From contig NZ_QJHL01000001.1 of the NCBI RefSeq assembly GCF_003202405.1, forward strand, positions 62,001 to 126,000: a DNA stretch of 64,000 bases, in the 5' to 3' direction. Of the stretch, positions 1-7,281 are shown piece after piece. Source of the DNA: Flavobacterium hydrophilum. Lineage in GTDB: Bacteria; Bacteroidota; Bacteroidia; Flavobacteriales; Flavobacteriaceae. Each line of letters opens with the position of its first letter. Position 1 is the stretch's first letter. Under the pieces are notes generated by a model. That model searched no databases. It worked only from the letters and a program-made list of their open reading frames with translations, and had not been told where the DNA came from. Position numbers and translations under genes: made by a program.

Positions 1-604
1 GAATCGCAATTGGTTTTGGGTCAATATAAAAAACCGGAGTAATACTATAGGTGTAACTGATTAATCCTGCAGCAGGATAAACTTGCAGAGAAGTACCGAT
101 TACGGCAAAATAATCTGCCTCTTCCACAATTTTTATTGCTTCTTCGAGAGCAGGAACTTCTTCGCCAAACCAAACAATATGTGGGCGAAGTTGATGTCCA
201 TTTTCGTCAAAATCTCCAGTGAACAGATCTTCAGTCCAATTTAAAATCAGTTTTTTGTTTTGAACGCTTCTTACTTTTAGCAATTCACCGTGCAGATGCA
301 GGACTTTTGTGCTTCCGGCTCTTTCGTGTAAATCGTCTACATTCTGGGTGATAATATGGACATCAAAATCTTTTTCTAATTCGGCTAAAATTACGTGTCC
401 TAAATTGGGTTCGACTTCTTTGAGCTGTTGGCGTCTTTTATTATAAAAATCTAAAACCAGTTCTTGATTTTTACGCCAGCCTTCAGGAGTTGCTACTTCC
501 ATTACGTCATGACCTTCCCATAATCCATCGCTGTCACGAAATGTTTTGATGCCGCTTTCGGCACTTATTCCGGCTCCGGTTAACACCACTAATTTCTTTT
601 TCAT
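1..604 (-). CDS. cobB: Sir2-family NAD-dependent protein deacylase (C-terminus cut by window edge)
   Basis: Removes acyl groups from protein lysines using NAD+, releasing nicotinamide and O-acyl-ADP-ribose in the cytoplasm. The first 201 codons are present; full-length relatives have about 230. Visible motifs are GAGISAESGI (residues 10-19), TQNVDDLHERAG, the catalytic-His segment HLHGEL, and PHIVWFGE. Tyr54 and Arg57 (FYNKRR) match the Tyr-x-x-Arg pair that class III sirtuins such as SIRT5 and CobB use to bind succinyl or malonyl lysine, so desuccinylase activity is inferred. No zinc-binding cysteines follow HLHGEL, so this looks like a zinc-less subtype. The start is the ATG at 602-604, followed by a Lys-rich start and the nucleotide-binding strand. 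The next gene on the same strand ends 14 bp upstream of this start. Confidence 0.9.
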   Translation of the reverse strand, partial: MKKKLVVLTGAGISAESGIKTFRDSDGLWEGHDVMEVATPEGWRKNQELVLDFYNKRRQQLKEVEPNLGHVILAELEKDFDVHIITQNVDDLHERAGSTKVLHLHGELLKVRSVQNKKLILNWTEDLFTGDFDENGHQLRPHIVWFGEEVPALEEAIKIVEEADYFAVIGTSLQVYPAAGLISYTYSITPVFYIDPKPIAI

Positions 605-618
605 TTTTTGTATTGCAA

Positions 619-1938
619 TTATTTTGGTAATTGATTCACTTCTAATATTCGTACCATTGTTGGCTCTGATTTTGCCAAACCTTCTCCGTCCACCTGATTT
701 ACATTTTGAAGAAAGATATGAAGTTTTTTTTGTTTTTCCCAAAGCGAAATGTCATAATTGGGTTCCCATTGACCTATTGATGTTGTTGTTAAATCTGTTA
801 TTTTCCAATTACTGTTTTTATCTAAATTCGTGTAAGCCATTGAGACTTTGTTTTCTCTTTCGCTGTCTCTAAATAGAAGGTACAAATAGCGATTTTCCCC
901 TTCTTCTTTAATTAATAAATCAGGTCTGGAAATTGGGATTTTTTTGGTGCCGCCGCCTCCCAAAGAAAAAGGAGTTGTTCGAAAAGCTGTGTTTGTTTTT
1001 TTCCAGACGCCATTTTCTAAATAAACAATCTGAAACTGCGGAATAGTATTTTCACTCCAATAGTTAGCAATATAAGGATTTCCATTTTCATCAGCTGTCA
1101 TCGAAGTTTGGTTGATCAAATTCGATTTTTCCGGAATGTTCCATGCAATTTCTGCCGATGCGACAGTTATTGGCAAATTGTACTTTTCTCCGTTTGATTT
1201 TTCCCAACTCAAACCACCATCAGAAGAGCGGGCATAACAGATGTCATGATTCGTCGATACATCCCAGCTTTCTCTCCAAACCCATGAAAGATGTATTGTG
1301 CCTTTTTTATCTACTTTGGCTTGCCAATACGCACTTCTTTTGTCTTCGCCATTTAATAGATTGCTCTGAATTTGCGACCATTTTTTGTCTTTTACAGAAT
1401 AGGAATTAATAATCATGTTACCTCTTCCGGAAGCACCTGAACGATAAAAAAACAATAAATTTCCGTTTGGTAAATTATAAAATTCAGGATAGGTTACTTT
1501 TTGCTCGGCAATGCCGGTCATTGATTCTTCATTACCCAAATCTAAACTTAAAGGTGCTTTACTCTTTGCATACCGAAGTTTAGTATCATGATGATCCCAG
1601 CTGATGTGGAAGAAACCATCTCCGTCCACAGCAATACTAATGCTGTTATGAGCATCTCTTGAATTACCGGAATAAGGTGTTTTTACGGTTTCCCAAGTGT
1701 ATGTATTAAGTTTTCTTTTGCCTAAGACTACTGAGCCACTATCATCGTAATAGGCTGTAAACTGAAAGTTTTTAAAAGTAGTTACAGCATTTTTTCTGAA
1801 TTTAACCGTATTAACAGAATTATTGCTCCAGCCATATCCAACAGAAATTTCTTTAGCAGGTTTTGTTGCACAGGCAAAAAGGGTGAGAAATAAAGCACAC
1901 AAAATGCTTTTGTGAAAATGCTTGTTCATTAATGTCAT
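619..1938 (-). CDS. BNR/Asp-box repeat lipoprotein (BNR_4-like, secreted)
   Basis: Predicted lipoprotein of 439 residues. The N-terminus has a hydrophobic signal ending FACATK, a lipobox with Cys23 as the likely lipidated residue. A start three codons downstream (Met4) is equally possible. The body is a predicted beta-propeller: an Asp box SSDGGLSWEK lies near residue 240, and the segment DGDGFFHISWDHHDTKLRY near residue 105 is typical of BNR_4 proteins. Some polysaccharide lyases of the PL24/PL25 type share this fold and use paired histidines, but lyase activity cannot be shown from sequence alone. A surface or periplasmic carbohydrate-binding or degrading role is inferred. It lies 14 bp upstream of the sirtuin gene on the same strand and may be co-transcribed with it. 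Confidence 0.75.
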   Translation of the reverse strand: MTLMNKHFHKSILCALFLTLFACATKPAKEISVGYGWSNNSVNTVKFRKNAVTTFKNFQFTAYYDDSGSVVLGKRKLNTYTWETVKTPYSGNSRDAHNSISIAVDGDGFFHISWDHHDTKLRYAKSKAPLSLDLGNEESMTGIAEQKVTYPEFYNLPNGNLLFFYRSGASGRGNMIINSYSVKDKKWSQIQSNLLNGEDKRSAYWQAKVDKKGTIHLSWVWRESWDVSTNHDICYARSSDGGLSWEKSNGEKYNLPITVASAEIAWNIPEKSNLINQTSMTADENGNPYIANYWSENTIPQFQIVYLENGVWKKTNTAFRTTPFSLGGGGTKKIPISRPDLLIKEEGENRYLYLLFRDSERENKVSMAYTNLDKNSNWKITDLTTTSIGQWEPNYDISLWEKQKKLHIFLQNVNQVDGEGLAKSEPTMVRILEVNQLPK

Positions 1939-2055
1939 TTTTATGAGGCAGTTAGTAATTAGTAAAAATAACCGATTTTTAGAATAGTATGAATTAAAAC
2001 ATACCAGTTTAGATTGGGGGCTTTTGGTTATTTTACTCGATATGAAAAATATTAC

Positions 2056-2063
2056 TATTTTTG
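2056..2063 (+). promoter_or_regulatory. Bacteroidota -7 box for trmH
   Basis: TATTTTTG matches the TAnnTTTG consensus and lies 18 bp before the trmH ATG. No clear TTG -33 element is seen at the usual spacing. Confidence 0.5.
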
Positions 2064-2081
2064 CCGCAAATAAACACCAAA

Positions 2082-2744
2082 ATGATTGATTTAGATTACT
2101 TAGCTTTCTTAGAAAACATACTAACAGACAACCGCAAAGAAAGATTTCTGAATGTTCTGGGAAATCGTACCAAACATTTTACGATTGCTGTTGAAGATGT
2201 TTTTCAGATGCACAATACGAGTGCCGTAATGAGAAGCTGTGAAGTTTTTGGAATTCAGGAACTGAATGTAATTGAACAGCGTTACGGTAAAAAAATCGAT
2301 AAAGAAATTGCAATGGGCGCTCAAAAATGGGTAGATATCAATCAGTTTGATTCGGTTGCCAATTGTATTTCTACTTTAAAAAATCAGGGGTATCAAATTA
2401 TTGCTACAACACCTCATGAAAATGATTGTTTGCTGGAAGATTTTGACATAACCAAACCAAGTGCTTTATTTTTCGGAACAGAGCGCGACGGACTTTCGCA
2501 GGAAATATTGGATAAGGCCGATGGTTTTCTAAAAATTCCGATGGTTGGTTTTACCGAAAGTCTGAATATTTCTGTTTCGGCAGCCATCATCATTCAGAAT
2601 TTAACCAACAGATTACGAAATTCAGATATCAACTGGCAATTATCAGAACAAGAAATTTTAGAAAAGCGTTTGTCATGGGCGAGAAATTCGATTAAGGATA
2701 TTAAGCGAATTGAAGCGCGTTATTACGAGGAGAATCCCCGATAA
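2082..2744 (+). CDS. trmH: tRNA (guanosine-2'-O)-methyltransferase TrmH-like (SPOUT family)
   Basis: SAM-dependent 2'-O-methylation of tRNA, most likely G18 in the D loop. The protein has 220 residues, close to E. coli TrmH (229). The three SPOUT motifs are present: NTSAVMRSCEVFGI (motif 1, with the catalytic Arg), ALFFGTERDGLS (motif 2) and GFTESLNISVSAAI (motif 3, the knot). The ATG at 2082 is chosen over a TTG at 2061 because the TTG overlaps the -7 promoter box. The gene is monocistronic, and an inverted repeat follows the stop. TrmH for G18 is the best assignment; another SpoU-family guanosine methylase cannot be excluded. Confidence 0.88.
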   Translation: MIDLDYLAFLENILTDNRKERFLNVLGNRTKHFTIAVEDVFQMHNTSAVMRSCEVFGIQELNVIEQRYGKKIDKEIAMGAQKWVDINQFDSVANCISTLKNQGYQIIATTPHENDCLLEDFDITKPSALFFGTERDGLSQEILDKADGFLKIPMVGFTESLNISVSAAIIIQNLTNRLRNSDINWQLSEQEILEKRLSWARNSIKDIKRIEARYYEENPR

Positions 2745-2751
2745 ATTGATT

Positions 2752-2826
2752 AATCTCGCAAAGGCATAGAAACGCTAAGAAATAATATTAAAACTAAACT
2801 TTGCGACTTCGCGACTTTGCGAGATT
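2752..2826. terminator. Long inverted repeat between convergent trmH and PepSY genes
   Basis: A perfect 12-bp inverted repeat, AATCTCGCAAAG at 2752-2763 and its complement at 2815-2826, encloses a loop with further TTGCGACTTCGCGAC units. A T-rich tract follows on the plus strand. It probably serves as a bidirectional terminator. The CGCAAAG-type sequence resembles dispersed repeats I recall from other Flavobacterium intergenic regions. Confidence 0.55.
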
Positions 2827-2831
2827 CTTTT

Positions 2832-4430
2832 TTACTTCTTCAAAAACAAAATAAATCCAAGAATACTAACAACTAAAATAGTCAATGCAGCCAAAACCAT
2901 TGAAAGGTCACGGATGTTCTTTCCTGCCCAGTCCATGAATAAAAATTTGTGGAGAATGGCAAAAGAATACCCTTCAACTTTATCTGAATTATTGATAACC
3001 GCGGCTAATCTTGACGTTGATGTTTCAATAAAATAAGTTGTTTTTTCAGGCGTATCATAAGCCAGTTTTATTACCGGAAGCCTTTTGTTGACAAACCCAT
3101 ATTCCCTGCTTTCGAAATCAGTTATGATTTTTGATTCTAATAATTTTACATTTTCCAGATCAGGCTGAGGTTCGTGATCACTGCTTTCAATCATTTCACA
3201 GCAGGCTTCCTGTGGCGCACCGCCTGTAAAATAATAGGCTAAATATTCTGCATATTGTAAATCGATATTGGGAGCTATTTGATTAGTAGCCGCATTAATA
3301 TAGACTGTTTCTGATTTTTTATCGCCTTTTTTATTCCATTTTGAATTCGAGTCAGATTTTGAGGTTTTATATTTTTGTTTTTGAATCAACTGACAACGAT
3401 AGTAAATAGTATCGTTAAGTGTAATAATTCCCATGTTCTGAAAACGATCCCAGTCTAAATTCAGGTTGTTATTTGCAATCTGAATTTCCTTTGTTGAAAA
3501 TGTCGGTTCATAAACCATTTGCGATAAGGTGTATGGCTCCCATTTTGTGGTAGCGTGATAAGCACCGCTAAAAGCAAAGGTCAAAGTAAAAAGCGAAACC
3601 CATATTCCGATTTGGCGATGGTATTTTCGAAGTCCTTTTTTAGGTTGTACAATATCAGTTTTTTTGAATTGTTTCCACAGCAAACCGTAAATTAAAATTC
3701 CGCTCAAAGCAGAAAATCCAATAATGGATAGAAGGAAAATCATCGTTATAATTCTTATACTATTGTTAGAAATAGCATCTACAAACGACCAGTTATGAAA
3801 TACATCAAAAAACCAAATGAACCATTGTCTTGAAGCCGGATTGAAAGTAGCGAGTTTGCCTGATGAGGTTTCAACATAAACTTCCATAGTGTCCGGGCGA
3901 TCAAAACTTAATTTGTAAACAGGTAAATAACGGTTTACGTATTTGTATTGCGAAGTAAATTCGGTTACAACTTCACTATTTTTGACTGCACTTTTTTGAT
4001 CGTCCAGAAAATATCTTGAAAGCCATTCAGCATATTTCTGGTCACCGTTTTTGAGTTTTTTTGCATTTGATGTGTCAAAATACAATAAATCACCTGGAAT
4101 CATTTTTACCTGATAATAGGTGGTATTATTGAATTGAACGATTCGGAAATTTTTGAAATCATTGATAAAGTTTTGTTTCAATACTTCCTGAATCGACAAA
4201 TGCAGTTGACTTTTATCTATAATCTGCTGTTCCAGTTTATCATGTGCAATTTCGGGTTTAAAAAAATGCGCCATGAATGGATGCATTAAACCGGATAATG
4301 TCCAGAAAATGACAGGAATAATGGTGATTAAACCAATAACACGATGCCATTTGTACATGTGTTGTTTGATTTTTTTTATAAATTTTGAATCTTTCTTTTT
4401 AGATTTTTTGGCTGTTATTTCTTTGCTCAT
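2832..4430 (-). CDS. PepSY-associated transmembrane protein (iron/metal uptake partner)
   Basis: Inner-membrane protein of 532 residues with the PepSY-associated TM architecture. A cytoplasmic Lys-rich start precedes a helix at about 30-50 (WHRVIGLITIIPVIFWTLSG). A central helix contains FLLSIIGFSALSGILIYG, another begins IGIWVSLFTLTFAFSGAYH, and the last helix ends LGFILFLKK. Two large soluble PepSY-like regions lie between the helices. Proteins of this family commonly sit beside TonB-dependent receptors and are thought to act in siderophore or metal handling, in some cases as ferric-reductase-like proteins. The upstream gene on the same strand is such a receptor. A dispersed hairpin repeat (4444-4517) lies in the gap between them. 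Confidence 0.8.
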   Translation of the reverse strand: MSKEITAKKSKKKDSKFIKKIKQHMYKWHRVIGLITIIPVIFWTLSGLMHPFMAHFFKPEIAHDKLEQQIIDKSQLHLSIQEVLKQNFINDFKNFRIVQFNNTTYYQVKMIPGDLLYFDTSNAKKLKNGDQKYAEWLSRYFLDDQKSAVKNSEVVTEFTSQYKYVNRYLPVYKLSFDRPDTMEVYVETSSGKLATFNPASRQWFIWFFDVFHNWSFVDAISNNSIRIITMIFLLSIIGFSALSGILIYGLLWKQFKKTDIVQPKKGLRKYHRQIGIWVSLFTLTFAFSGAYHATTKWEPYTLSQMVYEPTFSTKEIQIANNNLNLDWDRFQNMGIITLNDTIYYRCQLIQKQKYKTSKSDSNSKWNKKGDKKSETVYINAATNQIAPNIDLQYAEYLAYYFTGGAPQEACCEMIESSDHEPQPDLENVKLLESKIITDFESREYGFVNKRLPVIKLAYDTPEKTTYFIETSTSRLAAVINNSDKVEGYSFAILHKFLFMDWAGKNIRDLSMVLAALTILVVSILGFILFLKK

Positions 4431-4443
4431 TGTTAGTTTTTTT

Positions 4444-4517
4444 AGCCCCGATCGAAGCGATATCCTTTTGTGGCGGGGTTCGCCACAAAAGATATAGCGT
4501 AGAGCGGGATTAGCTCC
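4444..4517 (+). repeat. Dispersed hairpin repeat, copy 1
   Basis: One of four copies of a roughly 75-90 bp element in the window. Conserved arms are AGCCCCGATCGAAGCG at the left and AAAAGATATAGCG...GCGGGA at the right. The core is a 10-bp perfect stem, TTTTGTGGCG (4466-4475) with CGCCACAAAA (4481-4490), extended by ATATC/GATAT around one bulged base. It lies between the TonB-dependent receptor and PepSY genes. Confidence 0.8.
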
Positions 4518-4523
4518 TGATAC

Positions 4524-6683
4524 TTATTTTTTTAATGATAAATTATATTGAATTCCGAATACGAAAGTTCTGGGTGCTGCAGCCGTGTAAGTGGGTTGTG
4601 CGTTTGCAACATTCGATCTCGAAACATTATAGGCGTATAATTTATCGGTTAAGTTCATCACATTTCCGTAGACCTCAATTTTTCTCCATTGGTAGCCAAT
4701 TCTCGCATTGAATAAATTGTAACCATCGTATTTTACGGTATTGATCTGGTCCTGATAGTAACTCCCTACAAGCTGCCACTCAACAGAAGTTCTTAAGTTG
4801 GGAAGCCACTCTGGGTAATAACTTAATTCTGAATTTCCAGACCATCTTGGAGCGGCCGGCATTTCTTTTCCGTTTAAATTCTGTACCGGATCTGATGGCT
4901 TGTCTGAAAGTTTAAAATCGATATAAGTATGCTGTGCGTAAGTCCCGCCAAGACGAATGTTCAATTGTTTTGAAGGTCGGTAAGAAGCGCCAAATTCAAT
5001 TCCTTTATGTCGGGTTTCTCCAGCCGAACGATAATCGGTTGAATTATCAGGAAGTTTGATGCTTAATAATTCATTTTTACCTTCCATATAGTAAAAAGCA
5101 TAATCAAAATTTAATTTATTTTGGAGGAAAGAAAGCCATCCGCCAATTTCATAGTTGTCGAAATCTGCCGGTTTTAAGTTATAATAAAATTCGGCAGGAA
5201 CACCTGTTGTACCACCAGTTCCCGGTTTAGTCCTGAAAATGGAAGTAATTCCCGGAGGGGCAAAGCCTTGAGAATAATTGCCATAAAATCCAGCGAATTG
5301 TGTTGGGTTGTAATTGGCACCAGCTTTAAATGTAGCTTTATCATAAACTCTACTTCCTGAAGAAAGATCGAGAGCGTTATCATAATCAACTTTCATATTG
5401 TCATAACGGCCGCCCAATGTGATGATTAGTTTTTCAATCAGATTAAAACTCAATTGCGCATAACCTGCTGTATTGAAAATATCTGCCGAATAATCTGCCA
5501 GTTTTGAATCCGGATGTTCTGCGATAATTTCATACGAATCTACGGTTTGTTTGCCTGCTTCTCCCGGATTTAGATTGGCTTTTAAATCGATTACATACGA
5601 CCAATAGGTTACAGGTGAATAATCATATAAGGCCCCGGCAACCAATTTTGTATTTAAGAAATTAAATTGTTGGGTATGCTGTCCAATTGCTCCGTAGCTT
5701 TTGAAGTTGTTTGAATTGACTTCTCCTTTAGCCGTTGTGGGATTTACAGCCTGATTCCATTTGATTCCGTATGAAGGATTTTGGCCTAATTTGTTATCAC
5801 GCAAATAACCGGTAATATAACTGCTTGAATTGCTGTTCCAGTCGTGCTCTAATGTTAAGCGTGTTCTTAAGGCATCCGATTTTCTATAAGTGAAATCAGT
5901 AGTACTTTTATAGGTTCTGTTGTTAAAAGCTTCCTCATTCACACTTCCACTCATGTCTGAATAATATTTTCCGTACATGGTGTTGCTGATTAATCGGGTA
6001 GAAGGCGAGATGTTGTAATCGATTCTCGCGTTCAGATTGTCTTTATTGTAATCAGAATAGGTCATCCAGCCGTTTTCCTGTAAACTGGATATTCCGGCAA
6101 TATGAAAACCAACTTTCCCGATTGTAGCACCACCAGCAGCCTGAAATCTGTGATATCCATAATTATCAGCCTGAACGCCAAATTTAAATTCCGGATCAAC
6201 AGGTGGTTTTAGTGAAATTAAATTGATTGTTCCGCCAACAGCTTCCGGACCATATAAAGATGAAACGGGACCTTTTACCACTTCTATACTTTGAAGGTTG
6301 AACTGATTAATTTCTAACAAAGCATTATGATTGAAGATTCCCATTGGCCGAATTGGCAATCCGTCTTCTAAATATAAATAATAAGCATTCGTGGTCATAG
6401 GCTGGCGAATCGACATCATATGCTGTTCGTTCCCTAAATTGACCATTAAAACTCCAGGCGTTTTGTTGATGATTTCGTAAACCGCTGTAGCTTTAGCCTC
6501 GTTGATGGTTTTGGCAGTTAATTTGCTGATAGCAACAGGGGTTTCTTTGCGTAAAGTTGCGGTACGATTAGCAGTTATAAAAACATTTTCAAGTTCTTGT
6601 GATTTAGTTGTGTCTTGCTCTGTTTTATTTTGTGCAAGGACACATTGCCCAATGATGAGTAAGGTAAAGTATATTTTTTTCAT
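4524..6683 (-). CDS. TonB-dependent outer-membrane receptor
   Basis: Outer-membrane receptor of 719 residues for energised uptake of a metal complex or similar ligand. It has a signal peptide (residues 1-17, ending CVLA), then directly a plug domain (ELENVFITANRTATLRKETPVAISKL onward, with SIEVVKGPVSSLYGPEAVGG near residue 140), then a 22-strand-type barrel ending in a hydrophobic strand (TFVFGIQYNLSLKK). It lacks the N-terminal carboxypeptidase-like domain found in many Bacteroidota receptors of the SusC type, so it resembles classical siderophore or metal receptors. Neighbours are a small Cys protein upstream and a PepSY protein downstream on the same strand, which supports iron or copper uptake. 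The substrate cannot be read from sequence. Confidence 0.9.
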   Translation of the reverse strand: MKKIYFTLLIIGQCVLAQNKTEQDTTKSQELENVFITANRTATLRKETPVAISKLTAKTINEAKATAVYEIINKTPGVLMVNLGNEQHMMSIRQPMTTNAYYLYLEDGLPIRPMGIFNHNALLEINQFNLQSIEVVKGPVSSLYGPEAVGGTINLISLKPPVDPEFKFGVQADNYGYHRFQAAGGATIGKVGFHIAGISSLQENGWMTYSDYNKDNLNARIDYNISPSTRLISNTMYGKYYSDMSGSVNEEAFNNRTYKSTTDFTYRKSDALRTRLTLEHDWNSNSSSYITGYLRDNKLGQNPSYGIKWNQAVNPTTAKGEVNSNNFKSYGAIGQHTQQFNFLNTKLVAGALYDYSPVTYWSYVIDLKANLNPGEAGKQTVDSYEIIAEHPDSKLADYSADIFNTAGYAQLSFNLIEKLIITLGGRYDNMKVDYDNALDLSSGSRVYDKATFKAGANYNPTQFAGFYGNYSQGFAPPGITSIFRTKPGTGGTTGVPAEFYYNLKPADFDNYEIGGWLSFLQNKLNFDYAFYYMEGKNELLSIKLPDNSTDYRSAGETRHKGIEFGASYRPSKQLNIRLGGTYAQHTYIDFKLSDKPSDPVQNLNGKEMPAAPRWSGNSELSYYPEWLPNLRTSVEWQLVGSYYQDQINTVKYDGYNLFNARIGYQWRKIEVYGNVMNLTDKLYAYNVSRSNVANAQPTYTAAAPRTFVFGIQYNLSLKK

Positions 6684-6776
6684 TTTAAATTATATAAATT
6701 TTAAAAGTAGCATGTTATTTTCCTGACATTGAGACAAGAAAATCTTTTCAGTTTGAATTGAAAAGTGTACTAAAAC

Positions 6777-7154
6777 TTATATAAAATAGGATGGAGGATG
6801 AAAAGTACTATTGGAAACCGAAATCGGTTTTGCATCAAAAGAAGCAAAAAGTTGTGCTGTTGATGCGATAGGTGTAACTAATTTGAAATTAGCTAAAGGA
6901 ATATTTTGAATGTAAACAATCTCTGCTTTTTCTTTTAGATTGTTTTGCATTCTTTTTTCGTTATCAGCGTATTTTTTTAAACTTTTTTGAAGTTCACAAC
7001 GTCCGTTACAACTATTAAAAACCATTTTGCGTTGTACACAGATGGTTTTTGAAATTTCTTCCTGATTTAATTTAAATGAAGTATAAACAAAGAAACTGCC
7101 AAAAGAGGGAACTAATAGCATGCAGGAAAGAAATATGATAAATAACCTTTTCAA
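6777..7154 (-). CDS. Small membrane-anchored Cys-motif protein of a metal-uptake operon
   Basis: About 125 residues with one N-terminal hydrophobic segment (LFIIFLSCMLLVPSFGSFF). This is followed by KTICVQRKMVFNSCNGRCELQKSLKK, which carries spaced cysteines (C..SCNGRC) that could bind metal, and a charged coiled-coil-like stretch. Proteins of this shape with a CNGxC motif occur beside TonB-dependent receptors in Flavobacteriia; no function is established that I know of. No ATG lies in a suitable place. A TTG at 7154 is preferred because a TTG at 7178 overlaps the -7 promoter box, while an ATG 11 codons further in would truncate the signal. Probably the first gene of the operon with the receptor and the PepSY protein. 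Confidence 0.65.
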   Translation of the reverse strand: MKRLFIIFLSCMLLVPSFGSFFVYTSFKLNQEEISKTICVQRKMVFNSCNGRCELQKSLKKYADNEKRMQNNLKEKAEIVYIQNIPLANFKLVTPIASTAQLFASFDAKPISVSNSTFHPPSYFI

Positions 7155-7175
7155 GTTGTGTTTTGTTTTCGAATG

Positions 7176-7183
7176 CAAAAGTA
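7176..7183 (-). promoter_or_regulatory. -7 box for the metal-uptake operon
   Basis: TACTTTTG on the minus strand matches TAnnTTTG. Its position makes a start codon at 7178 impossible and supports the TTG at 7154. Confidence 0.5.
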
Positions 7184-7231
7184 CAGTTTATTCGTTTTAT
7201 AAAGAATAAATATTCGTTTTTTTGAAAAAAA

Positions 7232-7258
7232 AATCCCCAATTACAGTAATTGGGGATT
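7232..7258 (-). terminator. secA intrinsic terminator
   Basis: Inverted repeat AATCCCCAATTAC/GTAATTGGGGATT followed on the minus strand by a long T run (from the A tract at 7225-7233). It lies 24 bp past the secA stop. Confidence 0.8.
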
Positions 7259-7281
7259 TAGAATGTATTTTTTAGAAATTG

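Noticed and set aside
546-872. 108-codon plus-strand frame
   Set aside because: It lies antisense to the sirtuin and BNR lipoprotein genes, which carry clear motifs; the translation has no family features.
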